From G965230065 sp965230065 (GTDB lineage: Bacteria > Bacteroidota > Bacteroidia > Cytophagales > Cyclobacteriaceae): 64,000 bases of DNA. Both the position numbers and the translations under genes were made by a program. The stretch is taken from positions 1,674,001 through 1,738,000 of the forward strand of contig OZ245942.1 in NCBI GenBank assembly GCA_965230065.1, read 5' to 3'. Below, piece after piece: positions 27,301-35,396 of this stretch. Below the pieces are notes generated by a model. The model saw only the letters and a program-made list of their open reading frames with translations. It was not told the DNA's origin and did not search any database. Position 1 is the stretch's first letter, and every line of letters begins with the position of its first letter.

Positions 27301-30300
27301 ATTGTTGAGATCCGGAATACGCTGTTTGAACCAGGTTTGAAAGCCGCTCAGGTTGGCGATATGCGCTGCCACATATCCTTTCACATCAGGCTCGTGCTGT
27401 GGTTCGAGTAATACGGTATCGTTGCGGTCCCAGGTAGTCTGTTGCCAGGGGTCAAATACTACCTTTTCATAGGTGTCATCCGGGTGGAGTGTACAAATCA
27501 CTCTTTCCAGGGGATCGTAAAATACGGTAGCAGTAACCCCGGCTTTGTGATAGGGCTCATAGTGTTGGGTAAGGCTGAAAAAAGGTTCGTATTGCTGTAC
27601 GGGCTTTCCTTTGTTGTTAAAGATCGTCCACCCTGAGGTTACCCATCGGCGTGTACCTGCACTATCCGGTTCGGCCTGCACTTTTTGCTGGATCTCCCTC
27701 CCAAATCCATCGGAATAAGCATAGCTCAATTGCAAAGAGGTTGGATTATTTTCATCTTTATGATGGATTTCCCTGGAAATGGTGCAAATACCTACCGGGT
27801 TTTTATCCAGGTGGTAGCGATGAAAGTCATAAATGACACGGGATGTTGCTTTTTTAAGAGCTGTACGAATATGCGTTGCTGCATAAGCGGATTGATTATC
27901 GCCATCAGGGTTGGTCATAAAATCCTTTACCTGGTTCACCGTCAATTCCGGATCAAAACCCTCTAATGAATCCGCTTCCGTATTGGTTCGCATTTGCGCA
28001 ATCGTACTATAATCAATACCCAGCAGGGACTGGTCCGGACTTCTTCCAGCTTTGCCCATGACAGCACTTCCTACTACCAATCCCAGGGCATTAAATGCCA
28101 CTTCCGAGTAATTTCCATTGATATCCCGCACTAAATAGGGTTGCAATACCCGGTAGTCTGTCAAACTTTCCTGTATGTTATTCAGCGGATCTTCTGTTCG
28201 TGAAGGGAATAAGTGATAGGGATCGTATTGAATCCTTGTTGTATTCCCAAAAGGGTCGGTAGTTTCTGTGGGTAAAAAAAACTGTTCCGGAACAAAGGTT
28301 TGGACGCCCGAAGGTATCCACCAATCGCCCTGACCGGCAGAACCCCATTGGTTATCCGACTGTTCCCGGTACCCTCCTGCTGCTCCCATGGCATTGGTGA
28401 GGCGGGTATTTCCGTAAATGGTTTGCCGAAGACCCGGTGTCAAGACCAGTTGATAAGTTTCATAAGGAAGCCCGTGAAAACCTATATCGCCGCCCAGGAC
28501 GGCAGACGATAAATCATCTTTCCAGTATAAAGTGATTTGGTGCTTCAGCTTTCTTTTTTGTAGTTGTCCTGTCGTATGCTTTTCTTCATACCCGATGTCC
28601 TGAGCCTGGCTGAAGGCACTGTCTATTTCAGGAGTTTTGTAAGCTTCTTCTGTTATCCGGCTGAGGCCACTCAACTGATATTGACTGGTGCTTACCAATG
28701 TGCTGTGCCGGAAATCGGCCAGCGTATGCAGGGGGTTCACATATTCATTAATAGCAAAGAAAATCAGGTCATGCTGCTGCTCCGGAAAGTTGCTTTGCCG
28801 TCGTTTGTAAGTTATACTGGCTGATTTTAAGGGATTTCCATAGACATCTGTGGAAATCGTAATGTTATGCTGTATGCGAGGATCTGCTAAGGCCTGTCCG
28901 TTATGCTGGCGTTCATAATGGTAACTAATGGATTCCTTCGAAGTAGTTAAAAAGACAGCATGCGCATTTGAACCTTTACCTTGCATGGTTTGTACCCGGT
29001 ACGTTTGCTCGGTGACCAGGTAAGGAAAGTTTTGGTCTGAAGAATTGTCATGCGCATACACTTCGGTACGTAAAACAGCACCCCTCAATGCCCGGTAAGC
29101 TTCGGTGACGGGCGCATCACCTGACAGATCGAGTTGGTGATTCCCAATATCAAAAGCTTCATGGTCACGGGGGCCTTGATGGCTGTCGAGTTGTTCAACC
29201 CCGCCAAGATATTCAGATCGATAACGGTCTGTAATATCCTTGTCCTCGAAGTAGGCACCCGTGTGAAACCAGGTGCGCGTTTCTACCGGGGGTACATGAT
29301 AGGCTTTCACTTTATTTTCAAAATCGACATTTTCGTGCAGGTCATTTTTTTCAAAGATGTCGAAGAACTCTGTGTCTATCTGATCTACCCGCCCAAAACC
29401 CCGGAATTCCCGCTCCCGTCCGTCATAAAAGCCATGATGATATTGGTAGCAGGTTACCAACTTGGTCTTACTGATATGATCTATGGATTCCGTTTTTTCA
29501 ATCACCTGCACCGGAAAAGGCAGTGGCGTAGCCCAAAAGTTACCCTTGGCAAGGTCTTCCAGATAGAACCTGGTTGATGAGGCATACCGCACTTTGGTGG
29601 TAGCCCCTAAGTTATTGTTCATTTCGGTGAGCAGGTAGGGCTTTTTCCCTCCACAAAAGTCCAGCACCTTGTAGTTACCATCGAGGAAGGTGCCGAAGTC
29701 ATAGCTCCATAGGAGGCAGGTGGTACCAGTACCATAAAAATCGGTGAAGGTGAGGGAGGCTGTATCAACCGTGAGTGGAGTGCCTGAGATCGTCTGTTTT
29801 TCACTCCATTGGTTCCCCGACTGATTGAACCAAAAATGCACCTCATTAAAATCAACATACACCAAGTCTGCCGTTCCTGATCCGTCAAGGTCGGCCAGAA
29901 ACAGTCGCTGGGGATTAAAATCCCGGGGCAAACGCGTGTCACCGCTCATGCTAATACACTTTCCAAATTGCCCGTAGCCCAGGTTAGGCCAATAGGCAAT
30001 GCTACCATTGTGTACCAAGACAATGTCATGTAAACCATCCCCCGACATATCGGCCAGCCTTACCCTTCCGGAAGGGTCGTTGAAAGAAAAATTTTCAAGA
30101 CCTTCAGGCTTGGGTACCGCTTTGGGTTTTGCATATCCCTCTTTGCCTTTATTCTGATACCAGAAGAAATACTGATCTGTGGTAACCAACAAGTCTGTCA
30201 GTCCGTCACCCGTGAGGTCCAATGACCGCAGGTTTGGGTCAGCCGGATTGATGCTGGGTTGATCGTCAAAGTGTCGGAATGATTGGGGGGACCACCCTCC

Positions 30301-31878
30301 TGAAAGTTGGCCATCTACTTCCCGTTCGGCCTGCAATTCAAAGAAGCCTTTCACTGACCCCTGATGAACGATCAAATCGGTGAGCCCGTCTCCTCCCATA
30401 TCCCCGAAACTGATACCGGTATCGGCCAATGATAACCCTGCGGGGGATTCATGGAATGTGTGCGGGCTTTCCAGTTCAGCATTTCCCTTGTTCCGCCAAT
30501 ACCGGAAACCTCCCGTTGTGGTTTGAACAATATCCTGAAGTCCGTTTCCAAACAGGTCTACCATCGCCGTATTCGGGTCTTTTAGGGATACCGATGGAAG
30601 GTTTCCATTTTTTGCTTTTACGGTTTGATATTTTTGTGCTTTAGGTCGAAATTCCGAATACTTGAACTCGACGGGAGGCATGCTTTCAAAAATATACTGA
30701 TTATTAGTTGATTTGGTATAACCTGTAACGGTTGCCCCGGTCAAAAGAGAAACCTTCGTTCCCGTAGATGTTGCATACTCAAAATCAGTTGACTTCACGA
30801 GGGTGGGGCCGCCCAGTTCTTTAAAATGGTGGATCATTAAAACCGAAGAGCAACGCCTCATCGTGCGTAACTCAAAGCCCGGCCGAAAGCTTGAAAAAGC
30901 ATCTTCACGGATGGGTACGCTATTGTTTAGCCTTTCCTGGGAAGCGGTTATGGGTTGATAAACAAACTTGTTGTTGCTTTTGCGAGGATGTTGCCAGTCG
31001 CCATAATCAAAAACCACCTCATAAATATAATTTCGGTTTATGCGGGAAAACGGTTGACGATGATCAGCGCCCTGTTTGGATACACTTGCTGTAAATGTGT
31101 TCCCATTAAAATCCCTGAGTTGATCCGGAACATTTCCGTACAGAATGCGGCGCGGATACACTTGTGCATAGTTCCTGTTTTGTTCATAAAGCTGGCTAAT
31201 TTGTAATTGAGTATCATCGATGGCATATTCATAGCTGATATGATTGCCCTTCGCATCAAAGGTTTCTTCCAGCAACCACTCGAAAATTCTGGATTCATCT
31301 TCAGGGTCGGTAATACGGGCAGCCGGTGTGCGTCCGTAAATACTGGTTATGTTCTCTTTGGTGGTAACCCGCCAGAAGGTATCAATTACTTTATTGTTAT
31401 CCTGCTCATCTACTTGCTCCCAGGATTCTATGCGGGCAAACAGCCCTTCTGTGCGGGGCAAATAACGGCAAACTCTGTATTTCACTGCCTCCTGCCCATT
31501 ATTGTGGGTAATCTCTTCGGAATCTATGGGCTGGGGATCGTTATCTTTGAGTTTAGGTACCAAATCTTCAGCGCCAGATAGGATAAACACATCCTTATTA
31601 TTATAAGCGGGCAGCCCTTTTTCAGTTTTCCGGGTAATGCGGGGAATAGAAAGGTTCCATCCCAACCCGAAAATCCCATTCCCGTTTCCGCTACTATATT
31701 GTAATGATAATTGAGGCCCAAAGCCATCCCTTCCCGAAGAAGTAAAAATTGGAAGAGTGAAGTTCCCTGTACCCGTAAAAAGATTGGGCTGAAAGGTTTC
31801 TCCAATACCCTGAATGGCACCTCCGCCTTTGGGTAATGAAATGGGAGAGGAACTTGGGGACGTAGGTGTATGGGTCAT
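24385..31878 (-). CDS. Fused TcB-TcC Tc toxin component with RHS cocoon
   Basis: A 2497-residue protein. The N-terminal SpvB domain (about 13-290) opens with LPKGGGAIQGIGETFQPNLFTGTG and continues as YSSGNGNGIFGLGWNLSIPRI. FG-GAP/VCBS-like propeller repeats follow (about 430-700, such as DLFGNGLQDIV and DMSGDGLHDIVL), then TcdB middle domains with the characteristic HHGFYDGREREFRGFG. RHS/YD repeats fill the second half, and the RHS core (YYPYGGTAY to GLYYYGARYYAPWMGRW) sits near 2122-2182. The last 315 residues are a variable C-terminus, here a LysM-like piece and a Gly-rich domain, presumably the effector released inside the cocoon. No signal peptide is visible, as usual for these toxins. 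Confidence 0.92.
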   Translation of the reverse strand: MTHTPTSPSSSPISLPKGGGAIQGIGETFQPNLFTGTGNFTLPIFTSSGRDGFGPQLSLQYSSGNGNGIFGLGWNLSIPRITRKTEKGLPAYNNKDVFILSGAEDLVPKLKDNDPQPIDSEEITHNNGQEAVKYRVCRYLPRTEGLFARIESWEQVDEQDNNKVIDTFWRVTTKENITSIYGRTPAARITDPEDESRIFEWLLEETFDAKGNHISYEYAIDDTQLQISQLYEQNRNYAQVYPRRILYGNVPDQLRDFNGNTFTASVSKQGADHRQPFSRINRNYIYEVVFDYGDWQHPRKSNNKFVYQPITASQERLNNSVPIREDAFSSFRPGFELRTMRRCSSVLMIHHFKELGGPTLVKSTDFEYATSTGTKVSLLTGATVTGYTKSTNNQYIFESMPPVEFKYSEFRPKAQKYQTVKAKNGNLPSVSLKDPNTAMVDLFGNGLQDIVQTTTGGFRYWRNKGNAELESPHTFHESPAGLSLADTGISFGDMGGDGLTDLIVHQGSVKGFFELQAEREVDGQLSGGWSPQSFRHFDDQPSINPADPNLRSLDLTGDGLTDLLVTTDQYFFWYQNKGKEGYAKPKAVPKPEGLENFSFNDPSGRVRLADMSGDGLHDIVLVHNGSIAYWPNLGYGQFGKCISMSGDTRLPRDFNPQRLFLADLDGSGTADLVYVDFNEVHFWFNQSGNQWSEKQTISGTPLTVDTASLTFTDFYGTGTTCLLWSYDFGTFLDGNYKVLDFCGGKKPYLLTEMNNNLGATTKVRYASSTRFYLEDLAKGNFWATPLPFPVQVIEKTESIDHISKTKLVTCYQYHHGFYDGREREFRGFGRVDQIDTEFFDIFEKNDLHENVDFENKVKAYHVPPVETRTWFHTGAYFEDKDITDRYRSEYLGGVEQLDSHQGPRDHEAFDIGNHQLDLSGDAPVTEAYRALRGAVLRTEVYAHDNSSDQNFPYLVTEQTYRVQTMQGKGSNAHAVFLTTSKESISYHYERQHNGQALADPRIQHNITISTDVYGNPLKSASITYKRRQSNFPEQQHDLIFFAINEYVNPLHTLADFRHSTLVSTSQYQLSGLSRITEEAYKTPEIDSAFSQAQDIGYEEKHTTGQLQKRKLKHQITLYWKDDLSSAVLGGDIGFHGLPYETYQLVLTPGLRQTIYGNTRLTNAMGAAGGYREQSDNQWGSAGQGDWWIPSGVQTFVPEQFFLPTETTDPFGNTTRIQYDPYHLFPSRTEDPLNNIQESLTDYRVLQPYLVRDINGNYSEVAFNALGLVVGSAVMGKAGRSPDQSLLGIDYSTIAQMRTNTEADSLEGFDPELTVNQVKDFMTNPDGDNQSAYAATHIRTALKKATSRVIYDFHRYHLDKNPVGICTISREIHHKDENNPTSLQLSYAYSDGFGREIQQKVQAEPDSAGTRRWVTSGWTIFNNKGKPVQQYEPFFSLTQHYEPYHKAGVTATVFYDPLERVICTLHPDDTYEKVVFDPWQQTTWDRNDTVLLEPQHEPDVKGYVAAHIANLSGFQTWFKQRIPDLNNLPATLTAPQQAALKTAEHADTPTIAHLDVQGNVFLTIADNKTETLQTRVELDIEGNELSITDPRGIQAFEHTFDMAGRKLRIHSKDAGNKLLLVAADNLPLYQWDANGNRVNTHYDALRRPAEVRIQKTGIPHFIAEKIIYGEEKPQPESTNARGNMWKHYDGAGLVTTSGIDFKGNLLEVQRTLLSDGTLTEIQWPQGTSGNFDESAAQNLLQTNTRLNTPAYVLKTRYDAMNRVVENHLPDGTVQIPAYNQASLLESLSIQHPNQSPEIFVRNIDYNAKGQREKIEYGNGVTTTYAYDTDTFRLEKMLSTRNNPTPKKLQELSYTYDPVGNITSIRDDAHPTLFNRNQAVDPESRYSYDAIYRLVEANGREHESMTACHYQTTGKKHTEFLPLPQPTTNAQALLNYIQKFQYDKAGNIERIEHSNSLGTTVRNQTYATQSNRLIMSSAGCTNENNAIPHDANGNILQLPHLEEMIWDYKNQLVEVQLNAGTHPDKAYYQYDSQGQRMRKTVVKNNGSRVAERIYLGDYEIYTETVANTLQKQRDTLHIKDDQSRIVIIEQEKDTGNPTQITSENIRYQLTNHLGSGVLELDENAQLISYEEYYPYGGTAYTTGRNQAETSLKRYRYSDKERDDETGLYYYGARYYAPWMGRWCSCDPLLNIDNINLYLFTLSNPIKNVDIQGFKSKPNLEAQKSKVVGEKTETSQVISNPETGYAINIEPNTGIIQVKEGDWLTKANAALTGSTDPEDAAENFEIFLDDEWVSFGTGLNVNYLEVGDKIRFKDFARENDPEAHVKKDELKLYGGGIDKQNQSVKGFFGIDKEKNGVGVKAFRAEGEAGLGGTSGSVNLAGVKFKVPIGAADLDVALDTPKASAGIYLGRTNETPSGDIESTYGIEALGSILELGAGSKTDDGMVGGGGSIGLGAGAKVKGIFRSDAEGIKSITLDLEGKFIGGGNLQYTIPLRINGKEQ

Positions 31879-31912
31879 CTTTTGAGTGAATCAACGGTAA
31901 AACAGAAAAACT

Positions 31913-32022
31913 AAGTGCAAACAAAAAAGTCTTGTCGAATACTGTAAGGCGGTTCGGTGAACCGCCCTACGGAGACCCCTTTTTTTGAAAATTTACCCGA
32001 CAGTTTTTATTTGTTTGCACTT
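31913..32022. repeat. 110-bp palindromic element upstream of the toxin gene
   Basis: Thirteen-base ends AAGTGCAAACAAA (31913-31925) and its exact complement (32010-32022) enclose further paired bases (GTCG/CGAC) and a central hairpin, 31944-31970, in which GGCGGTTC pairs with GAACCGCC. The element starts 34 nt upstream of the toxin ATG. It could be a leader-RNA structure or a miniature inverted-repeat element. Confidence 0.6.
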
Positions 32023-32067
32023 GGTTTGGCATCGGTACAAAAATCATTGCTTCAAATATCACCGTAG

Positions 32068-32146
32068 CATGGTTAAAAAAAATCATGATTTTCCGTGATA
32101 TTGTAAAATCACGGAAAACAGTGAGTTTTAATGATCGGGGGCAATG
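32068..32146. repeat. Copy B of the hairpin repeat shared with 18754-18818
   Basis: TTTTCCGTGAT (32089-32099) pairs perfectly with ATCACGGAAAA (32108-32118) around 8 nt. The conserved blocks are as in copy A. It lies 190 nt upstream of the TcB-TcC start, in the same orientation relative to its gene as copy A. Confidence 0.7.
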
Positions 32147-32198
32147 CAATGAATCTCTCTACTTCTTTGCGTTAGCATTCACAGATATTTCAGTAGAC

Positions 32199-32237
32199 AG
32201 TAGCAGTTGGCAGTCATTAATACTGCCAACTGCTACT
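32199..32237. terminator. Perfect 16-bp hairpin right after the response regulator
   Basis: AGTAGCAGTTGGCAGT (32199-32214) pairs with 32222-32237 around a 7-nt loop, beginning at the base next to the stop codon. No T-run follows on the minus strand, so it could protect the mRNA end or be a dispersed repeat rather than an intrinsic terminator. Confidence 0.55.
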
Positions 32238-32897
32238 CTATTCTACTAGTTTGTTCTCAACGGCAAATCGCACCAAACCAGCGGTGTTGCGGACATTGAG
32301 TTTTTGGAGGAGGTTTTTCCGGTGGGTTTCTACAGTATTGAGACTGATGAAGAGTTTTTCGGCAATTTCCTGGGTGGTAAATTCCTGTACAACCAGTGAC
32401 AGAATTTCTTTTTCGCGACGGGTGAGTTTGGGGAGGTAGTTTTGAGAAGGTTTTTTTTCCGGCATCATGCCCTGCATGAGGGTTTTGGTCACGTCTTCCC
32501 CAAAAAATGAGCCTCCTTCCTGCACTGTGCTGATGGCATCTTTCAATGTGTCTTTATCGCTGTTTTTCAACACATATCCTTTGGCTCCGTTTTTCAGCAT
32601 GCCGGTGATGAAACTGCCTTCGTTGTACATGGTGAGGGCAATAACTTTTATGGTTGGATGTAATGTGCATATTTCTTTACATACATCCACTCCATCCATG
32701 TCGGGAAGGTTGATATCCAGCAAAATTACATGCGGAGTGGTATCATTACATTTCTCCAAAGCTGCTTTACCACTCAGGCAGCCCCCGGCGATACGAATTT
32801 CATCATCATTGGCAAACATGGCCGTAACGCCGTCGATAAACATTTGATGGTCGTCTACCACCAGCACGTGGATGGCTTCCTCGGGGTTTGTGTGCAT
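32238..32897 (-). CDS. NarL/FixJ-type response regulator
   Basis: A 219-residue regulator. The receiver domain (10-125) has the acidic pair VVDDHQ, the phospho-acceptor Asp in VILLDINLPDMDGV near residue 60, the Thr of ALTMYNE and the Lys of YVLKNSDKD. The LuxR-type helix-turn-helix (150-219) reads LTRREKEILSLVVQEFTTQEIAEKLFISLNTVETHRKNLLQKL. It sits 69 nt downstream of the TPR sensor kinase and surely forms a pair with it. Its gene ends about 92 nt from copy B of the hairpin repeat, so that repeat is a plausible binding site (inference). Confidence 0.95.
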   Translation of the reverse strand: MHTNPEEAIHVLVVDDHQMFIDGVTAMFANDDEIRIAGGCLSGKAALEKCNDTTPHVILLDINLPDMDGVDVCKEICTLHPTIKVIALTMYNEGSFITGMLKNGAKGYVLKNSDKDTLKDAISTVQEGGSFFGEDVTKTLMQGMMPEKKPSQNYLPKLTRREKEILSLVVQEFTTQEIAEKLFISLNTVETHRKNLLQKLNVRNTAGLVRFAVENKLVE

Positions 32898-32966
32898 ATC
32901 GCCTTAATTTTTTATGTATCGTATTTTAGTTAATGGAATACTGGAATTTTGGTTTTCAGCGTTCCT

Positions 32967-35012
32967 CTATTCCATTCTTCCATCATTCCATTCTTCCATC
33001 ATTCCACTTCCAACAGCTTCTCCGCTAACAGGGACTTCTACGGTTACCGTAGTGCCGCTGCCAGGCACGGAATCCGTTTCCAGGGTACCGTTAATGTACT
33101 TCACCCGTGATTCCAGGCTGCGCATACCCAGGCCGCCTTTGGCTTTGGCTGTTTCTATGTTAAACCCGGTGCCGTTATCTTCTACCGTGAGGTGTAACAC
33201 GCCTTCATGCAACGATAGCTGCACGATAACTTCCGATGCCTGCGCGTGCTTCAGCACATTGTTGAGCAACTCCTGCACAATGCGGTAAAGGCTGATTTCA
33301 ACTTTTTCTTCAAACCTGTCTTCTATTCCATACACCTGAAAATCTACCGAAAATCCTGAATTTTTTTCTATGGCATGGCAAATGTCCCGGATGGCAGGCA
33401 CCAGTCCAAATTTCATGAGGGCGCCCGGCATCATGTTGTGGGCAATTTTCCTTACCTCGTTGCAGGCTTCGTCTAGTAAGGTGTTGGCTTGTTGGTATAA
33501 TTTGGTGTTTCCGTTGCCCTTATCAGTTTCTATGGCAGAAAAGCGCATTTGTACGTTAGCCAGCAAAGAGCCAAGGCCGTCGTGCAGGTCTTTGGCAATG
33601 CGCTTGCGTTCTTCTTCCTGCCCGGTTACCATGGCATCCATAGATACCAGCTTTTGCTGTTGTTCCAGTTCCTGGATTTTTCTTTGGTTAATCTCTTCAT
33701 TTTTTTGTGTAATCAGGGCTTTGCTTTTCATTTTGGTGCGATAAAAAAGGATGGTTACCAAAATGAGGGCAAGCAGCAATATACACCCGATGATAAAAGC
33801 ATTCAGCAAGGTGCTTTTTTGGGCCAACAGTGCTTTTTGCACTTCCCTTTCCTGGGTAAGCAGGGCTATTTCTTTCTCTTTTTTTTCGGTTTCGTATTTT
33901 GCTTGCAACTCATTAATCTGACGGGTAATTTCTGTACTATACAGGCTGTCGTTGATGTTGGTAATTGCCTTTTGTGATGCGTATGCCTGTTCATACCGGC
34001 CCATACTTGCATAAGCTTCTGCCAAAGCTTTATGTGCTTCCCGCAACTCCTGACGGGCATCGATAGCTGTTGCAATTTCTCTGGCCCGTTGGGCAGAAGA
34101 TAATCCTTTACCAGGCTGTTGGGTTTTGTTATACAAACTGGCAATTGCCACCAGGCTTTCTGCTATTTCTTTTTTGTTATTGAGCTTCTCCCGGATTTCC
34201 AGGGATTGCAACATGTTCTCCAACGCTGTCTCGTATTGACCCAGCTCACTGTAAATCAAGCCAATATCACGCAAGGAATGGGCCATACCCCAAATCGAAT
34301 TTTCTGTTTTGTTAATTTCATAGGCATTTTGATAATATAACAAAGCACTGTCAAATTGTTGCATTTTAGCATAAGCACTACCCAGGTTTCCCAGACAATT
34401 GGCCTGCTGTGCTTTCACTCCCAACTGTTCAAAAATTTGTAGGGACGCTTTTGTCATATCCAATGACTGCGCATAATTCTTTAGTTTTTTATGAATGAGT
34501 CCGGCACTGTTCAAAATCTCGGCTTCCATAAAACGATCACCACTTTCTTCGGCTACCTGCAAGGCACGAAGGTAGTACTCCAGACTTTTATCATACCACC
34601 CTTTGTAAGAGGTAACAACGCCCATGTTAAAAAGCACATTATCTGTTTCGGAAGCCTGCCCGGTACGCATCCGGTAATCGTACACTTTTTGAAAATATTG
34701 TAGTGCAGAGTCGTAATTAGATTCAAGTCGGTTAATTAGCCCTAAATAATAATATCCACGGTATGTGCTTGCACTATCATTAATGTGCTCACTTAGCGAA
34801 ATTGCCTGGTTTACATACCCCCTGCTTTCCGATACATCATGCCGGAAATAAGCCCATGCTATTCGGAAATAAGTTTGGAGTTTCGTCGAATCGGTAGAGG
34901 CTTTTTCCAGCTGTTGCAACAAGGTATCAACACCCACCGGTTGCTGAGCATCCGCTGTAAAACTCAAACAGCACATACCCAATAAAGCCATCCATAGTAA
35001 TATTATTTTCAT
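32967..35012 (-). CDS. TPR-containing sensor histidine kinase (HisKA_3 type)
   Basis: The chosen ATG at 35012 opens a clean signal peptide (MKIILLWMALLGMCCLSFTADAQ), making 681 residues; the frame upstream adds 36 codons unlikely to be used. About eight TPR units (40-390) lie in the periplasm, followed by a coiled coil and one transmembrane helix near 410 (LLNAFIIGCILLLALILVTI). The H-box ERKRIAKDLHDGLGSLLA is near 467, and the ATPase domain with DNGTGFN and GGLGMRSLESR closes the protein. It senses an unknown signal and phosphorylates the adjacent NarL-type regulator. Its last residues (MMEEWNDGRME) are encoded by a 16-bp tandem repeat. Confidence 0.93.
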   Translation of the reverse strand: MKIILLWMALLGMCCLSFTADAQQPVGVDTLLQQLEKASTDSTKLQTYFRIAWAYFRHDVSESRGYVNQAISLSEHINDSASTYRGYYYLGLINRLESNYDSALQYFQKVYDYRMRTGQASETDNVLFNMGVVTSYKGWYDKSLEYYLRALQVAEESGDRFMEAEILNSAGLIHKKLKNYAQSLDMTKASLQIFEQLGVKAQQANCLGNLGSAYAKMQQFDSALLYYQNAYEINKTENSIWGMAHSLRDIGLIYSELGQYETALENMLQSLEIREKLNNKKEIAESLVAIASLYNKTQQPGKGLSSAQRAREIATAIDARQELREAHKALAEAYASMGRYEQAYASQKAITNINDSLYSTEITRQINELQAKYETEKKEKEIALLTQEREVQKALLAQKSTLLNAFIIGCILLLALILVTILFYRTKMKSKALITQKNEEINQRKIQELEQQQKLVSMDAMVTGQEEERKRIAKDLHDGLGSLLANVQMRFSAIETDKGNGNTKLYQQANTLLDEACNEVRKIAHNMMPGALMKFGLVPAIRDICHAIEKNSGFSVDFQVYGIEDRFEEKVEISLYRIVQELLNNVLKHAQASEVIVQLSLHEGVLHLTVEDNGTGFNIETAKAKGGLGMRSLESRVKYINGTLETDSVPGSGTTVTVEVPVSGEAVGSGMMEEWNDGRME
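32969..33006. repeat. 16-bp tandem repeat at the 3' end of the sensor kinase
   Basis: ATTCCATTCTTCCATC occurs twice in a row (32969-32984 and 32985-33000), followed by a partial third unit, overlapping the last kinase codons and creating a low-complexity C-terminus. Confidence 0.8.
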
Positions 35013-35396
35013 TATGGTTAGTAATTTCTTCTCATACTGGAGCCGAAGTTTTAATTTTCTTTGAGGGATTGATAGGCATAAAACCAAAGCATAGCTGAAT
35101 ATAAGCATTATTTGTCTCATACTAAACCATAATGGGCGATTGTGAATGAGAATAAGGCATTTTGCAGCACTTTTCTGAAAAAATGGTCTGTCAGTGTATC
35201 CAAAATCCGAAAAAATCGATATATCCTTTTTTGAAGATTAGTGCCTACCCAGGCCCGAAGTGTAACCCAGGGTTTATTTTAACATGAAAATAACATCTGT
35301 ACCCTGGCGGGCTTTTTGCTAAGAAACTTCGTGCTTATATGGGGTTATTTGCACTGAAAACCGATTTTTTATACAAGGAAGTTATTTTTTAAAGAT
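35013..35396. other. Non-coding gap between divergent genes
   Basis: This 384-nt stretch separates the divergent sensor kinase and metallophosphoesterase genes and must hold both promoters. It is AT-rich. Only a weak hairpin is visible, CCAGGGT (35267-35273) with ACCCTGG (35301-35307). No gene or repeat was recognised. Confidence 0.5.

Noticed and set aside
18754..32146. Reading the two hairpin copies as phage or integrative-element attachment sites
   Set aside because: No integrase, recombinase or phage gene lies between them and no tRNA end is involved; shared regulation or simple direct repeats are better supported.
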